Assembly: GCF_958450345.1 (NCBI RefSeq)
Contig: NC_088783.1
Coordinates: 20,401,701-20,465,700, forward strand
Length of the DNA: 64,000 bases
DNA from: Calliphora vicina
Lineage: Eukaryota; Arthropoda; Insecta; Diptera; Calliphoridae
Reading direction: 5' to 3'
A program made the position numbers and the translations under genes. Each line of letters begins with the position of its first letter. Within the stretch, counting starts at the first letter, position 1. A model generated the notes under the pieces. That model had not been told where the DNA came from. It did not search any database and was given only the letters and a program-made list of their open reading frames with translations. Positions 1 through 12,262 of the stretch are shown piece by piece.

Positions 1-742
1 GTAATTGAGTTTATTGAAATCTATATTTGTAATTAATTAATTAATTAATAATTATAATTTTTTTTTTTAAATTTTCGACTTCGAAGATCGAAATGCATTC
101 TGGCTTTTAGTTTTTTTTCCTGTCAGCTGTTTTGTGAGTGATGTTATAATTTTAGCACTTAAAATTTTGTGTGTGATTTTTTTTAATCAATGTTTTATTA
201 ACTTTTAGTCTCTCGATCTATTTGAAATATATTTTTAAGGTAAGATATTCTTCTTTCAGTCTATGCATTTGTAAATGTTAAACAATTAACAAAAATTGTG
301 TTGAGAACGCTAAACTAAGGGGTGCCTCAGAGCCTTGACTCATGATCAGCCAGGAAGTTCGAAAGAACAAAACATCCTGTTAATGACTTCCGTTATGACA
401 AAATCGACCACTTTCCAATCTGGTTAGGCAAAACAGGTTTTTGCTCAAAATTCGATCTTCATTTAGCTGCTCAATGCAAAAAAATTATTTTTATTAGTTT
501 TTACTTCATCGTAGAAAGTAAAACATATTTTCTTACTTTTTGTATAATTTTCATTAGTTTTTCAATAAAATCGTATCATAATTAATGTTTACGTTGTGTG
601 AGTTTGGATAACTCTGACCAATGAGAACGAAACACCGGGTCAGATCACGAACATTATTCGTCTTTTTACAAAAACACAAACGTCAACAAAACTCTCAACA
701 TAGAGCTGAAACCAAGAATGTAAAATTCAGTACTTTAAGTAC
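1..742. other. AT-rich stretch, nothing recognised
   Basis: No open frame, RNA gene or clear repeat structure is visible. The only regular feature is a short TTAA-rich simple run near the left edge (about 31-50). Confidence 0.5.
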
Positions 743-1326
743 CTTTTAACTAGGGTTCTAGTTAAAAAGTTCGAACAATCGACTATTTCCTGAAAAAAGT
801 CGAAAAGTCGAAATCGACTTTTTGGTCCGAAAAAAGTCGAACAATCGATTATGTTATCTCAAAAGTCGAATAGTCGAAAATAGTCGATAAAAGTCGAAAA
901 AAGTCGAATTGTCGATAAAAGTCGAATTTTTAGATTGTTAAAAAAAATATTGCACAATTAAAGAAATTTTTTGTAGTGTATGCTAATATATGTAAATAAT
1001 AAATAAATGTTTATAAAATAAATCATTTTTCTATACAAATTTCTTACAACATTCTTTTAACTATTATCGCCTTGATAAATTTCATTTTTATTGCTAAACA
1101 TTACAAAAGGCGCATCAATAAATGTAGAAACCATGTATTTTTTACAAGAAATGGTAAAAAGTTGAAAAAAATCGAAAATAGTCGGAAAGTCGAAAATAGT
1201 CGAAAAGTCGATTAACTAAAAAGTCGAAAGTTCGAAAAGTCGACTTTTTAAAAAACGGAAAAAGTCGAAAGGTCGAAAAGTCGAAAAGTCGACATTTTGT
1301 TTCAGCTATAGAACCATACTTTTAAC
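743..1326. mobile_element. hAT-type non-autonomous element (GTCGA-word family)
   Basis: The 8 bases CTTTTAAC occur at 743-750 and again at 1319-1326, exactly flanking a 568-bp body (751-1318). This is the 8-bp target duplication expected of hAT transposons. The ends are imperfect inverted repeats (TAGGGTTCTA on the left, the complement of TATGGTTCTA on the right). The two subterminal regions are filled with repeats of AAAGTCGAAAA and related words, around an AT-rich core near 930-1140. There is no coding capacity, so mobility would depend on a transposase elsewhere. Confidence 0.85.
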
Positions 1327-1850
1327 ATCGAAAAATACTTACGCTGCACTCTCATCATTAAATATAAAGTATTTTTTCGGAATTGTAAACTTAACAAAAC
1401 TAACAACTTATTTTATAAACACAGACTTAAATTAGCATTATCTCAAATAAGAAATAGATTAATACACATAGATCAGAAACTCTGCTGTCAAAGACGCAAT
1501 GATATGAGAATTATTCCTGTTTAACCTTTATCTTATCCTTGTATGGAAAACCACACAAAATTAATATTTTATACAATTAAAGAAACATTTTAAGAGATGT
1601 TTATGAAAGTTTCTGCCCTAACAATTTAGAAAACAATTAATTTTTCTGATGAGTTATTTAAAAAGGTTATGCTGCTATTGGAAAATACGTAGACATACAG
1701 CATGTGTGGAAAATAAGATACTAGAAAATGCACTGTTTTTTTAGGTTAAGAAGAAGGCTATTTGCGTTGATATCAAGGTAAGCTAAAGTATTTTCTGTAG
1801 AAAATATTGTATATTGTGTATAAGATTTCTTTTGTAGAAGGTTATATATA
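1327..1850. other. Unassigned AT-rich DNA with a MITE scrap
   Basis: No gene is seen. About 1467-1492 resembles one end of the foldback MITE that is complete at 57588-57805 (CAGAAACTCT..CTGTCAAAGAC). Confidence 0.4.
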
Positions 1851-2536
1851 AGGGGATTTCATGTCAAGTGAAAGCATAGGTCCATTCCTTTAAGAGCTTT
1901 TTGTATGTCTTGAGTTACAAAATATTTATTTTATATCTTGAGTTACAAAACATTTATTTTGCTATATATCCCACTCGCATCCCACTAAGCAACCAAATAA
2001 GTCTTAAAGGAATAGACCCAAGCTTTCTTTTGAGCAAAAAAAAAGTTAAAAAAGGAGCCATTTAAAAAAAAAGTTAGATTGTTAGAATGTCAAAAATTGC
2101 ATATTTTGAGTAAAAAACATTTATTTTGATGGATGTCCCACTCGCATCCCACTAAACGACTAAATAGGTCTTCAAAAAAAATTAAAACGAGGGCCCATTT
2201 CGAAAAAAAAGTCAACAAAGTTTTTGTTTTCGGAAAAAATAAATAAAAATTTTTTTTAAAATATTTTTTTTCAAATATTGAATTAATATGTAGCTATCTA
2301 AACTATTTGGGACACATTTTGCTAAGAACAATAGGTAATAAGTTACATGGATGAGAAAAATCACATGTTTGGCCAAAATGTCAAATTTTGACCCCCTCTA
2401 ACTCCTAGAGTTCTTGACCTATATTGTTAAAAAATTGTGTCTGAAATAATATCCAATAGGTCTAACATTGGTGCAAATTTCCTCCTGAGCGGAAGACATC
2501 GATTTTAAAAGTTGGTTCACTTGACGTGAAGTCCCC
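1851..2536. mobile_element. TIR element of about 690 bp
   Basis: The ends form a roughly 22-bp inverted repeat: the left reads AGGGGATTTCATGTCAAG, the right ends with the complement of GGGGACTTCACGTCAAG. Inside, a block containing CCCACTCGCATCCCACTAA is present twice (about 1970 and 2128). No transposase frame is present. Target duplications are not clear, so the superfamily is not assigned. Confidence 0.6.
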
Positions 2537-2613
2537 CATAATTATGGATAGTTGTAGTTATAACAGTTTTTTCTCTCAGAAAGTTGTGTGTAATGGTATT
2601 TTCTCTAACATAT

Positions 2614-3211
2614 TGTTACGAAATTGTACTTGAATTCAAATATAACGATTTTAACGGCTGATTTAAAAGTAGCATCATGCTTTCAAGTAACAGTACTGTA
2701 AAACTGTAACATATCTGTGGGCATTGTTAAATAAAAGCTTTCAGTTGATTTGATTGTAAGTTGGCAACGCTGTATTCGATTTCGAATAATCCGTTAAAGA
2801 ACATTGTAGAAAGTACACCACAGATGGCGTATGATCTAGAATATTCGAACTTTGACAGTTAAAGAGCTTTCTAGATGGTAATGCAGTGTTATAAATAGTG
2901 GCAGAGGTTGCAGTCGTTAGTGAGTTTATCAGATACGCTTTTCGAATAAACATCATCTAAGTGCCTTAAAGTGTGTTGTGTTTTTCAAGTAAATTCGTGT
3001 ACATTATAAATTGTGTCTGTAATTCTGAGAATTTATAAACGTGTATAAAAAAACATTGAGTGGCTATTTAATTCTGTTGTTGTTGTACATTTTAAAGAAA
3101 TAAAGAGTTGTTACAATTTTCAAACAACTAAACGGCTTTTATTTGCAATCAAAAGTATCCGGTTTATTTAAAGGAAATAAACCAACGTTTTGAAAAGTTT
3201 AAAACGTAACA
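2614..3211 (+). mobile_element. Solo LTR of an LTR retrotransposon
   Basis: The 598-bp unit begins TGTTACG and ends CGTAACA, and is flanked on both sides by ATAT (2610-2613 and 3212-3215), a 4-bp target duplication. It carries a TATA box (TATAAATA at 2890) followed by an initiator-like GCAGTCGTTAG, and an AATAAA signal near 3099. This is the U3-R-U5 order of an LTR. No internal gag-pol region adjoins it, so it is best read as a recombined solo LTR. A truncated relative lies at 5483-5759. Confidence 0.8.
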
Positions 3212-4623
3212 ATATTTTTCTATCGAACATTTTGTGTATGACAGTTTTTTTTTTCTCTGTAAAATATTTAGAGTTTTTCATATATTTTATAACAGTTTTT
3301 CCATAGAAAATTGTCAGTAGGTATTACAATTGCTTCTATCGAAAACTTTTTGTATATCTGTTATTTTATATAACAGTTTGTTTATAACAGTTTTCTATTT
3401 AAAATTTGTTATAAAAATTTGTGCATTTTTTAATGGCGAACTGTGAATTAGAAATTTAAAATTATTGAAACGAATTTGCATTAGCGATTTGAATTTAACG
3501 GTCTGTAACAACTGCTTGCAATCAATTATCTATTATAGCTTAGGAGATATTCGCATTTGAAAATTTAATTTTCAATATTTTTACCCACCCTACAGCAGTT
3601 GTTTGGAGACAGCGGTTCCAAATATTCTCTGATTTTATCAATTTTTCTTTTATAGGATTAACAATAGATCTATATATCAAATAAAGAAAGAAGTGTTTAA
3701 AAATCATGACTGAGTCCAAAGTCACATGCATTTGAATATAAAAAAATTAAAAAAGGCGATTTTTCGCAATTTTTTTGGGAAAAAAGTACTTTTATTCTTT
3801 TTAAGTTATCTAAAAATTTTCTAAGAGGATGTATAATGAATTTGTACTTTTTGAAATTTGTACTTTACGCCAAATATTTGAAATGAAAAAAACATTTATA
3901 ATTTTTGATACCGATTCAAAAAATGCCTATTTTTTATGTAAAATTCAACTTTAGGGCAAAAATTCTCAAATCGCATACTCGATATCAAAATATAGTAACC
4001 TATTTTAGATGGCCCAATAAGTTCTTAATTATCTTGTAAAGGGTTCCGATAACCCCGCCCCTATTATGGATATTATAGCCAAAAAACAAAAAAATGGGAA
4101 TCGCGGGTAACAAATTTCAAAATTTGTTTTTATTTTTCCATTTTAAATAGAAAAATCTACATAACTGTGAAATTTCATTAAAAAATATTCATAAACCAAA
4201 ATTTTATTTCAATTTGAAAAATTTGTATCTATGCAAAATTCAATAAAAAGCATTTTTTGTCATATTTTTCAAAAAAAGTATTCCATGAATTTTTTAATTG
4301 TCATTTTTGAAAAGTAGACAAAATCCTCTATCCATTGATATATAACATGTCTACCTTATGTTTTTGACGTGTCAAATAAATTAGGGAAAACTAAACAACT
4401 CGATGAGTGGGAGTGCTCGACGGAACACAAACGAAGAAATAGGATCATTTTAAAAATTGAACATACCCGAGGTGTCCTACTTTGGGAACTCCTGGTCCCG
4501 CTCCTGGTGGGGTCATGAGGTCCAAATTCAAAACTTAAACTCAACTACACTTCCTCTTTGCGTATGTAAAATTTCATTCAAATCGGCGTAAGAGTTTAGC
4601 AGTTACAGATTTATTTCCTTTTT
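3212..4623. other. AT-rich DNA without recognisable gene
   Basis: Only short chance frames are present. The 4400-4620 part has a less AT-rich texture ending in AAATCGGCGTAAGAGTTTAGC, a phrase type common at the ends of dipteran repeats. It may be a repeat remnant, but no boundary is visible. Confidence 0.35.
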
Positions 4624-4760
4624 TATACCCTTCAGCTTCGTGAGAAGGGTATATATAAGTTTGTCATTCCGTTTGTAATTTCTACATTTTTCATTTCCGA
4701 CCCTATAAAGTATATATATTCTGGATCCTTATAGATAGCGGAGTCGATTAAGCCATGTCC

Positions 4761-4798
<38 letters not shown>

Positions 4799-5458
4799 CT
4801 GTCTGTTGAAATCAATTTTCTGAAGGCCCCAGATATCTCCGGGATCCAAATCTTCAACAATTCTGTCAGACATACTTTCGAGAATTTTGCTATTTAAAAT
4901 CAGCAAAATCCGTCCATAAATAACGGAGATGTGAGCAAAAATCCGAGACAACCTCTGAAAATTTCATCAAAAAACACAATGTATTGCATGCTTTGACAAA
5001 AAAACAACAAAACGTATGCTTGGATGTGCAAGCTTTGTGTATTTTGTTTTTTTTTGTGTTTTGTTTCTTTTGGCGTTGTTGTTGTTTTTTATACAACTAA
5101 AGTTTAGTTTGGTTGTGTGTTGGTTTTTTTGACAAAAAAACAACAAATCGTATGTTTGAATGTGCATACTTTGCGTATTTTGTTTCTTTTGGCGTTGTTG
5201 TTGTTTTTTATACAATTAAACGTGTGTTTGGATGTGTGTTGGTTTCATTGCCTTGCGTATTTTGTTTTTGTTTTTTCTTTTGGTGTTCTGTTTCGTTTGG
5301 CGTTGTTGTTGTTCTTGATAAATTTAGGATGCTGTACGCTGAAAGTGGGCAATGTACATACATACATATATACTAATTATAAAAAATAATAATGCATCCA
5401 CAACAAAGGTGAAGGGTATATAAGATTCGGCATAGCCGAATATAGCACTCTTACTTGT
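4624..5458 (+). mobile_element. INE-1/DINE-1-like (Helentron-derived) repeat
   Basis: It starts with TATACCCTTCAGCTTCGTG and its partial hairpin partner GAAGGGTATA. It then has the diagnostic block ACCCTATAAAGTATATATA followed by a GTCTGTCTGTCC run (about 4680-4805), which is the hallmark of Drosophila INE-1/DINE-1. The 3' part ends GAAGGGTATATAAGATTCGGC and CTCTTACTTGTT. Positions 4970-5330 contain two or three copies of a TTTTGGCGTTGTTGTTG segment, an internal tandem expansion. There is no coding capacity. Related pieces lie near 25215-25557, 34507-35161, 35375-35570, 37440-37907 and 48250-48480. Confidence 0.7.
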
Positions 5459-5482
5459 TTTTTATTCTCATACTACTGTGCG

Positions 5483-5759
5483 CTGTTTATAAATAGTGGC
5501 AGCGATTGCAGTTGTTAGTTAGTTGATCATAGGCGCTGTTAGAATAAACATCAACTTCATCCAGTGTATTCTTGGACATTATAAAGTGAGTAAATTAAGT
5601 GTGTGTATTAAAAAATAGTGACTATTTAAAGTGTTGTATAAATTTAAATAAAGAGTTGTTACAACTTTTAAACTACTTAACTGATTTTATTTTCAAACAA
5701 AAGAATTAGGTTTATTTAATGGTAATAGACCACCGTTTTTAAAAGGTAAAAACGTAACA
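5483..5759 (+). mobile_element. 5'-truncated LTR of the 2614-3211 family
   Basis: It shares TTATAAATAGTGGCAG, the AATAAAGAGTTGTTACAA segment and the terminal AACGTAACA with the solo LTR at 2614-3211, but lacks the upstream half. The break falls just after the INE-1-like repeat. Confidence 0.75.
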
Positions 5760-5935
5760 TTATCTAGAAAACTAGAATTTATATTAATATTTTAATAAAT
5801 TTATTAGTATGCCTCTTAAATATCTAGCTAAGTATAGAATAATATATAATATTTTATATTATTAAACAAATCTTCTCAAATGTTATATAGTTCTTTAAAT
5901 ATATGTTCAGAATTTTGAGTTTGTGGAGCACAATT

Positions 5936-8900
5936 TTAATCAATATCACAGTGAACTGTTGTTAAATTTTCACTTCCTAACAGTTTCTCAGAGTAAAAAT
6001 ATCGCAAATAATTCAAAAGTTTCCCGAAAACTAAAAAGGCCACCAGCATTTTAATCACTTTGTATATAACAATTTTGCTGAAATGAAAAAAAAATCATAA
6101 TTATAAAATGAATCGGGCCACTCAAACAAAAAAATGTCTAATTCTAAGTGGTTATTATTAGTAAATCCAATTTTATATGATTCAACAACTTACGTTTGCA
6201 ATATTTTCCTGCTTCTTGGCAGAGTTTTTGGATCCTCCTTGAACAAATGTTCTCTTACACTATAAACCATGTGGTGGCAAAATCCGACATTTCTATAAAA
6301 ATTCTTGCAAGCTGGTAGAATATCCAAATTAAATTCCGTTCTGTAACAAAATATAAAAAATGTTAGAAACAAAGAAAATATTCAGAGGCAGTAATATGAA
6401 ACATAAATTTTTTGTTTTTGTAACTAAATCAGGCTTAAACATGATATTAATACCCTTTTAAATTGGTTAATATTTCATCTGCGTCCGTCACGCCTGAACT
6501 TTCATAAGTGTTAAAAAGAAATGGTTTCATGACTTCCAAAGTATTAAATAATTTGCGATGTGCACTCATGAGCGCTGGTTTACGTCCACTCAATATTAAA
6601 GCAAAATCGGCCAAGAGTGAGGGCAGAATATGTTTAAATAGAACCTAAAATAAATATATTCTTTACCATATTCTTTACAAGATATTTAATAATATAATAG
6701 TTACCAAAAATAGGTACACAAATCGATTACTTGTGCAGTGTAAACCCGGTATAAGAAAGTTTTTCTCAAAAGCCGCTTCAGCCCAAAAGCCATGATCCTG
6801 TACCAGATGAATGTACTGACGAAATGTAAGATCACTATGGGTACACGAAGATGTAATAAACACTGGTATTTTATCGGGTTTATTTTTCTTCTCATAAAAA
6901 CGAGCCGTTTTGATGGTGTAATAACACAAGGACTTAATGCCAAAGTCCTGCGGCGTCAAGTCGAGTTTAGTATCTTCGCCAATATAAATGGTCTTAAAAA
7001 TACCGGCGGCCGTTACAGCAAATAAACCCATAGCACCCATTAAAGAAGGAGAAAATCCTGGTTCTGGTTCCTCAATAGCAAATAAAACTGAAAAAGTAAA
7101 CAATTTCTAATATCAAAACATATTTAAGATCAAATAAATTAAAAATAAAAACTTACCAATAGACGGTCTATAGATTCCCACCGGCAACTTATCTTTGTAG
7201 TCATTGACCAAAGACTCCGCCAAGTTTTTGGTAAAGCAATACGTATTGGGGAAACCCACAATTAGCCTAAATCACAAAATTAATAATTTAAATACATAAT
7301 TTTAAAAGTAAAATCATTTGTCATTACTTTCTGGTAATCACATCTAATTGTTCCTCAGAAATATCGTTTCTCTCTAGCAAATTCAAACAAAATCTCCAAT
7401 CCATTGGTGAATCATAAAGTTTTTCCTCCACACGTTCCAAGTACGGATTACTATAGAATGTCGACACATGCATAAATACTTTCAGATGTTTTAGGCTTTC
7501 TGCGAATCTAAGTGTCTCCAAAGTACCACCAACATTTAGTTTAAGAGCATCTCTTAGGGGTTCATCAAAACGCACAGTGGCAGCACAATGAAAAACTATT
7601 GACACATTTTTCAATACCTTTTGATATTCGGGTGTAATGCCCAAAAAGGGTAGTACAGCATCACCAGGTATGGCCACAAGTTTTTTGTCTAATTCATCTG
7701 GTTTTTTTAGTTTTAGTTGTCGGAAGACCTTAGGATAAGTAATGAAATTTATACAAATTGATCTATTAGAAATGTACAAGAACTAAACTGAACTAAAACT
7801 GAACTAGAACTGAACTAGAACTGAACTAGAACTGAACTAGAACTGAACTAGAACTGAACTAGAACTGAACTAGAACTGAACTAGAACTGAACTAGAACTG
7901 AACTAGAACTGAACTAGAACTGAACTAGAACTGAACTAGAACTGAACTAGAACTGAACTAGAACTGAACTAGAACTGAACTAGAACTGAACTAGAACTGA
8001 ACTAGAACTGAACTAGAACTGAACTAGAACTGAACTAGAACTGAACTAGAACTGAACTAGAACTGAACTAGAACTGAACTAGAACTGAACTAGAACTGAA
8101 CTAGAACTGAACTAGAACTGAACTAGAACTGAACTAGAACTGAACTAGAACTGAACTAGAACTGAACTAGAACTGAACTAGAACTGAACTAGAACTGAAC
8201 TAGAACTGAACTAGAACTGAACTAGAACTGAACTAGAACTGAACTAGAACTGAACTAGAACTGAACTAGAACTGAACTAGAACTGAACTAGAACTGAACT
8301 AGAACTGAACTAGAACTGAACTAGAACTGAACTAGAACTGAACTAGAACTGAACTAGAACTGAACTAGAACTGAACTAGAACTGAACTAGAACTGAACTA
8401 GAACTGAACTAGAACTGAACTAGAACTGAACTAGAACTGAACTAGAACTGAACTAGAACTGAACTAGAACTGAACTAGAACTGAACTAGAACTGAACTAG
8501 AACTGAACTAGAACTGAACTAGAACTGAACTAGAACTGAACTAGAACTGAACTAGAACTGAACTAGAACTGAACTAGAACTGAACTAGAACTGAACTAGA
8601 ACTGAACTAGAACTGAACTAGAACTGAACTAGAACTGAACTAGAACTGAACTAGAACTGAACTAGAACTGAACTAGAACTGAACTAGAACTGAACTAGAA
8701 CTGAACTAGAACTGAACTAGAACTGAACTAGAACTGAACTAGAACTGAACTAGAACTGAACTAGAACTGAACTAGAACTGAACTAGAACTGAACTAGAAC
8801 TGAACTAGAACTGAACTAGAACTGAACTAGAACTGAACTAGAACTGAACTAGAACTGAACTAGAACTGAACTAGAACTGAACTAGAACTGAACTAGAACT

Positions 8901-9315
8901 GAACTAGAACTGAACTAGAACTGAACTAGAACTGAACTAGAACTAAACTAAAACTGAACTAGAACTCCTTACCATTGCTTTTTTGACCTTCTCCAGACGT
9001 TCATCAATGGAAACATTTTTCTTTGGACGCAGTAAAACATATATTTTACGCACATTACAGGAACGTAAAAGCTTTTCAATTAAAGCTTTGCCAACAACTC
9101 CTGAAATATTGAAAATTTTTTAAGTTTATAAAAAGAGTAAAACTTGAGTAGTTGCATGGTTTATGCTTGTAGGAGTTTTTCTGATAATTTTTTTTATAAA
9201 TTTTTTACACATTTTTTTATTTTTCTATTTTTTGTTTTGTGGATTTATCTCTTAACTACGCACCTGATCCACCAGTTACAAAAATTTCACTATTTTCATA
9301 AAATTCTGTAACCAT
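5936..9315 (-). CDS. Fatty acyl-CoA reductase, complete 8-exon gene (517 aa)
   Basis: The enzyme reduces fatty acyl-CoA to fatty alcohol with NADPH, for wax, cuticular lipid, pheromone or ether-lipid supply. Exons (minus strand): 9315-9264, 9100-8973, 7728-7328, 7266-7157, 7087-6705, 6644-6454, 6340-6194 and 6077-5936. All introns are GT-AG and the joins keep one frame of 517 codons plus TAA, the usual family length. The start gives MVTEFYENSEIFVTGGSG. The Rossmann TGxxGxxG motif (TGGSGVVG, residues 14-21) spans the exon 1/2 join. HVSTFYSN lies in exon 3 and the active-site YxxxK (Y203, K207) in exon 4. Exons 6-8 form the C-terminal domain, and the last 46 residues contain a hydrophobic segment (KMLVAFLVFGKLL), probably a membrane tail. 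Intron 2 holds a large minisatellite. The donor of intron 7 contains an in-frame TAA, so without splicing the protein would be 471 residues and tail-less. A TTTTCCAG near 9350 hints at a 5' UTR intron. The specific FAR orthologue is not assigned. Confidence 0.93.
7781..8966. repeat. 11-bp minisatellite (GAACTGAACTA)n, about 107 copies, in FAR intron 2
   Basis: The unit GAACTGAACTA repeats almost without change for about 1.19 kb. Only the ends show variants (AACTAAACTGAACTAAAAC on the left, AACTAAACTAAAACTG on the right). The array fills intron 2 of the reductase gene (7729-8972). It stops 6 bp from the GTAAGG donor and about 52 bp from the acceptor, leaving a branch-point-like TTCTAAT and a TATCCTAAG acceptor intact. 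Read in the gene's sense, each unit contains one TTCAG and one TTCTAG. Confidence 0.98.
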
Positions 9316-11265
9316 TTTAAAATTCCAAGTTTTTTTTTATTCCGACGTTCTGGAAAATAATTTGAAGGCTACAACAGTTCGAAAGCAAATAAAACACTAA
9401 ATGAGTAGTCTATTTTTTTATTACATTAAGTTGAAGTTGAAATTAAATGATTTAAATATTCCAATTTAAAAAAAAATTAAACGTCTAGTTAATTATGCAA
9501 ACTAGAGACAAACAAGAGCATTGACTTTGAAAACAAAATAAACGAACAAAAATTTTAAATTTTGTTGGTAAGAATCAGCTTTATTCGGAAATGCATTTAA
9601 GAGACAACAAAGCACATACAAATTATTAAAATCAGATTCTAAAAATTTAATTATATTCAAAAACAAACTGGGGATTATCACAATTTTAAAGAAAAGTTGG
9701 AACATTGAATCTGAAAAGTGTTGTAGTTGCTTACACATTCTCAAATATAATAAAAATATGGCGAAAGTAAGAATAGCCCGGATTATATACTATTTACTAA
9801 ACTAGAAGTCAATGAACTTAGAAGAAGAAGAAGAATAATACATTAAAAAAATTACGAAATATGCAAAATGTTGATATTATCGTTCTAGACATTACGATAT
9901 CACCAACTGATCATTTTATATTATTACAAAACTTAAACTGTAACCCTAAAATACAGTAAAGTGACTACACTCTTGGTTACTTAGAGACTCTAAAGTGGCA
10001 ACTGTTTACACGCTTCAATTGTATCAATTGACTTTACATTGCTCTACTAAGAGCACATCCGTGTCAAATGACCCAAAATATATAAATTGGAGTCAGCCAA
10101 GTTATCAGACATTACAACCATAGAATAAATACATAGAACGGAGGTAGAGAGAAATTTTAATGAAATACATTAAACAAAACTACACTCTTTTCACACATAA
10201 CAAAATACATGGCAAAACATTCTTATGATTTAGGTTTTTGCCTATCTAGTTGTCATCTATGTCTTCAATATTTTGAATTAAAATGTAATTTATAATTATT
10301 TATGCTGTTACAAATGTCTGAACAAACATCCTGTTACTTAAGGTAAAAGGCACAATTAAAATATTTCATTAAGAAATGTTAATTTATTTTTGATTTAAAA
10401 TTTGAACGTCATACTTAAAACATACAAAATAAAATTTCAATAATTAAAATTTTAATTTTTAAAAATTGCTCATGTCTATCTTTGTTCTTTGCTATGTACA
10501 AAATATATGTATATGTAAAAATAAACAGCAATAAACACAACAAATAAACCTTAAATCCTGTAAATATTTGTCAATTAGTAAATAATTGTCTGGTGTCTCA
10601 ATTTTAGTTTTATATTTTTGTTTTATGCATTTGTTCATTTTTATTATGAACACTTGCATTTGATTTGAATTTACCATATGTATGTACATATGTATTTATG
10701 TACATATTCATTTATATTGAAATGACATTGTACTTATACGAATACAATTAATATTCAAAACTATGTCAATTGGGCAACATTTGTTTATTTGAGTTTTGTT
10801 GTTTTTTTTTTTTGTTTAACATTCAAATACAACTTTTAGTGTTTAGCTATCTCTTTGTAGTACGTTTAGTTATGTATTTTTCCTTTCTTCGATCTTAATG
10901 AAAGATTAAGGTATTTCCGTCATCAGTTCTTAGAAGATTAAAAATATATGAAATTAACAAAACTCAAAAGAAAATAATAAAGAAAATAGCACACCAAAAA
11001 TGTATTTTAATTAAAAAAAAACGCCCATCTACATAAATCATTTGCACGCACTCGTATATGGCAGCGACTGCAAGAAAACAAAATGTTTGTAAGTGAAATA
11101 ATATTTTTAAATTTTAGTAGACATTAGAAAATTAATATTACAAAAAGTTTTTTTGTTCAATTTTGTTTTTGTTGTTGAAAATTTACAAACAAATTTGTGC
11201 ACTTAAAGAAAGAATAAGAAGTTTCGAAATTCAAGCAAGCTTAGAACATTGAGATATAAATGTAT
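9316..11265. other. Intergenic region 5' of the reductase gene
   Basis: This AT-rich stretch is probably upstream sequence of the reductase gene. No coding exon was recognised, and no TATA box is placed with confidence. Frames near 9502-9744 and 10492-10689 are low-complexity and lack family features. Confidence 0.4.
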
Positions 11266-11415
11266 TGTACATAGAGCGGAAACCAGAAAAAATTACTAAA
11301 AAAAATTAGACATAGAGTGTTGTTTTTGTTTTGACTTAGCTTTTTTTACTAATAAATTCTCACCACTTAGGTTTTAGACAACTGAGTTAGGTCTTTGACA
11401 GAAGAGTTTCAGATC
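11266..11415. mobile_element. Fragment of foldback MITE (57588-57805 family)
   Basis: It has ACATAGAGCGGAAACC at the left, then GTTGTTTTTGTTTTGACTTAG, TACTAATAAATTCTCACCACTTAGG and CAACTGAGTTAGGTCTTTGACAG at the right. The order matches the right half of the intact copy at 57588-57805. The left arm is mostly deleted. Confidence 0.6.
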
Positions 11416-11689
11416 GGATAGCGGAGTTCTTGGTCACAAATTTGTTAAAATTATGTCTTAAAAACCACAGATTAGCTTCTAATATTTAATTTCAGATTGT
11501 AAGCTGAGAGTAAAAACAATCACTCTATCCCAAAATTTATAGCTGAAACAACAACTTTGTACTTAGGTTTTAACAACAGACTTAGGTTTTTTATCTCTCA
11601 GTCACGCTTTGATGCAATTTTATTCTATTGTGTAAACAACAAAGTTTTTTTACTTCGATATGCCGAATTTTGTGTCTTTAATTTGAAAA

Positions 11690-12262
11690 AGAAGTGCCGC
11701 TGAAGCACACCGACTGGTCACCGAAGCTTATGGCTAATGCGTTTCACCAGTTTCAATATGCGAAATCTGGATTGTTTGGTTCAGAAGTGGTGATTTTGAC
11801 ACGGAAGAAAAAGATTGTCCAGACCAGCCAAACAAAAATTACTCCATGATGATTGTTGTCAAACTCAATAAGAGCTTGTAAAATCATTGGGAGCTACTCA
11901 CTCAGCAATTTCAAAACGTTTGCCAGCAGCAGGATTCATCCAAAAACAAGGAAATTTAGTACCATACGAATTGAAGCTAAGAGACCTTTAAAGACGATTT
12001 TGTGAAATGCTGAATCATTACTACGCTACTGATTCGTTTGAAGCAAGCATTGGCCGAAAAACTATTTAAAATGAAGTGATTGGGAGGTTTTGCCTCACGC
12101 GGCTTATAGTCAAGACATTGCACAGTCCGACTACTATTTGTTCCGATGCAGAACGCTCTCTCTGGGATACTCTTCACTTTGTAATAGAGTATCCGAAATT
12201 GGCTTGATTCGTTCTTGGACTCTGAAGATAAACAGTGGGAAAAGTTCATGGCTAGCAAATAT
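11690..12262 (+). pseudogene. Mariner transposase remnant 1
   Basis: Broken frames on the plus strand translate to mariner-like blocks. An N-terminal piece starts AAEAHRLVTEAYG and continues to IWIVWFRSGDFDTEEKDCPDQP (about 11700-11830). IQKQGNLVPYELKLRDL lies near 11940, and the C-terminal PHAAYSQDIAQSDYYLF near 12095-12145 corresponds to the family's P-Y-S-P-D-L-A-P-S-D-Y. Stops, frameshifts and a deleted catalytic middle show it is dead. It abuts a second mariner copy starting at about 12262. Confidence 0.75.

Noticed and set aside
5113..5389. Two overlapping 87-90 codon frames rich in Phe, Val and Leu
   Set aside because: They fall in a TTTTGGCGTTGTTG tandem expansion inside an INE-1-like repeat; composition alone explains them.
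6190..6372. Reductase ending at the TAA at 6190 (471 aa)
   Set aside because: As the main product this is less likely: the TAA lies in a consensus GTAAGT donor, and a phase-correct exon at 6077-5936 restores normal family length and a hydrophobic tail. It is kept only as a possible retained-intron form.
7781..8966. Regular short repeats that could suggest a CRISPR-like array
   Set aside because: The 11-bp units are contiguous, with no spacers, inside a eukaryotic intron. It is a minisatellite.
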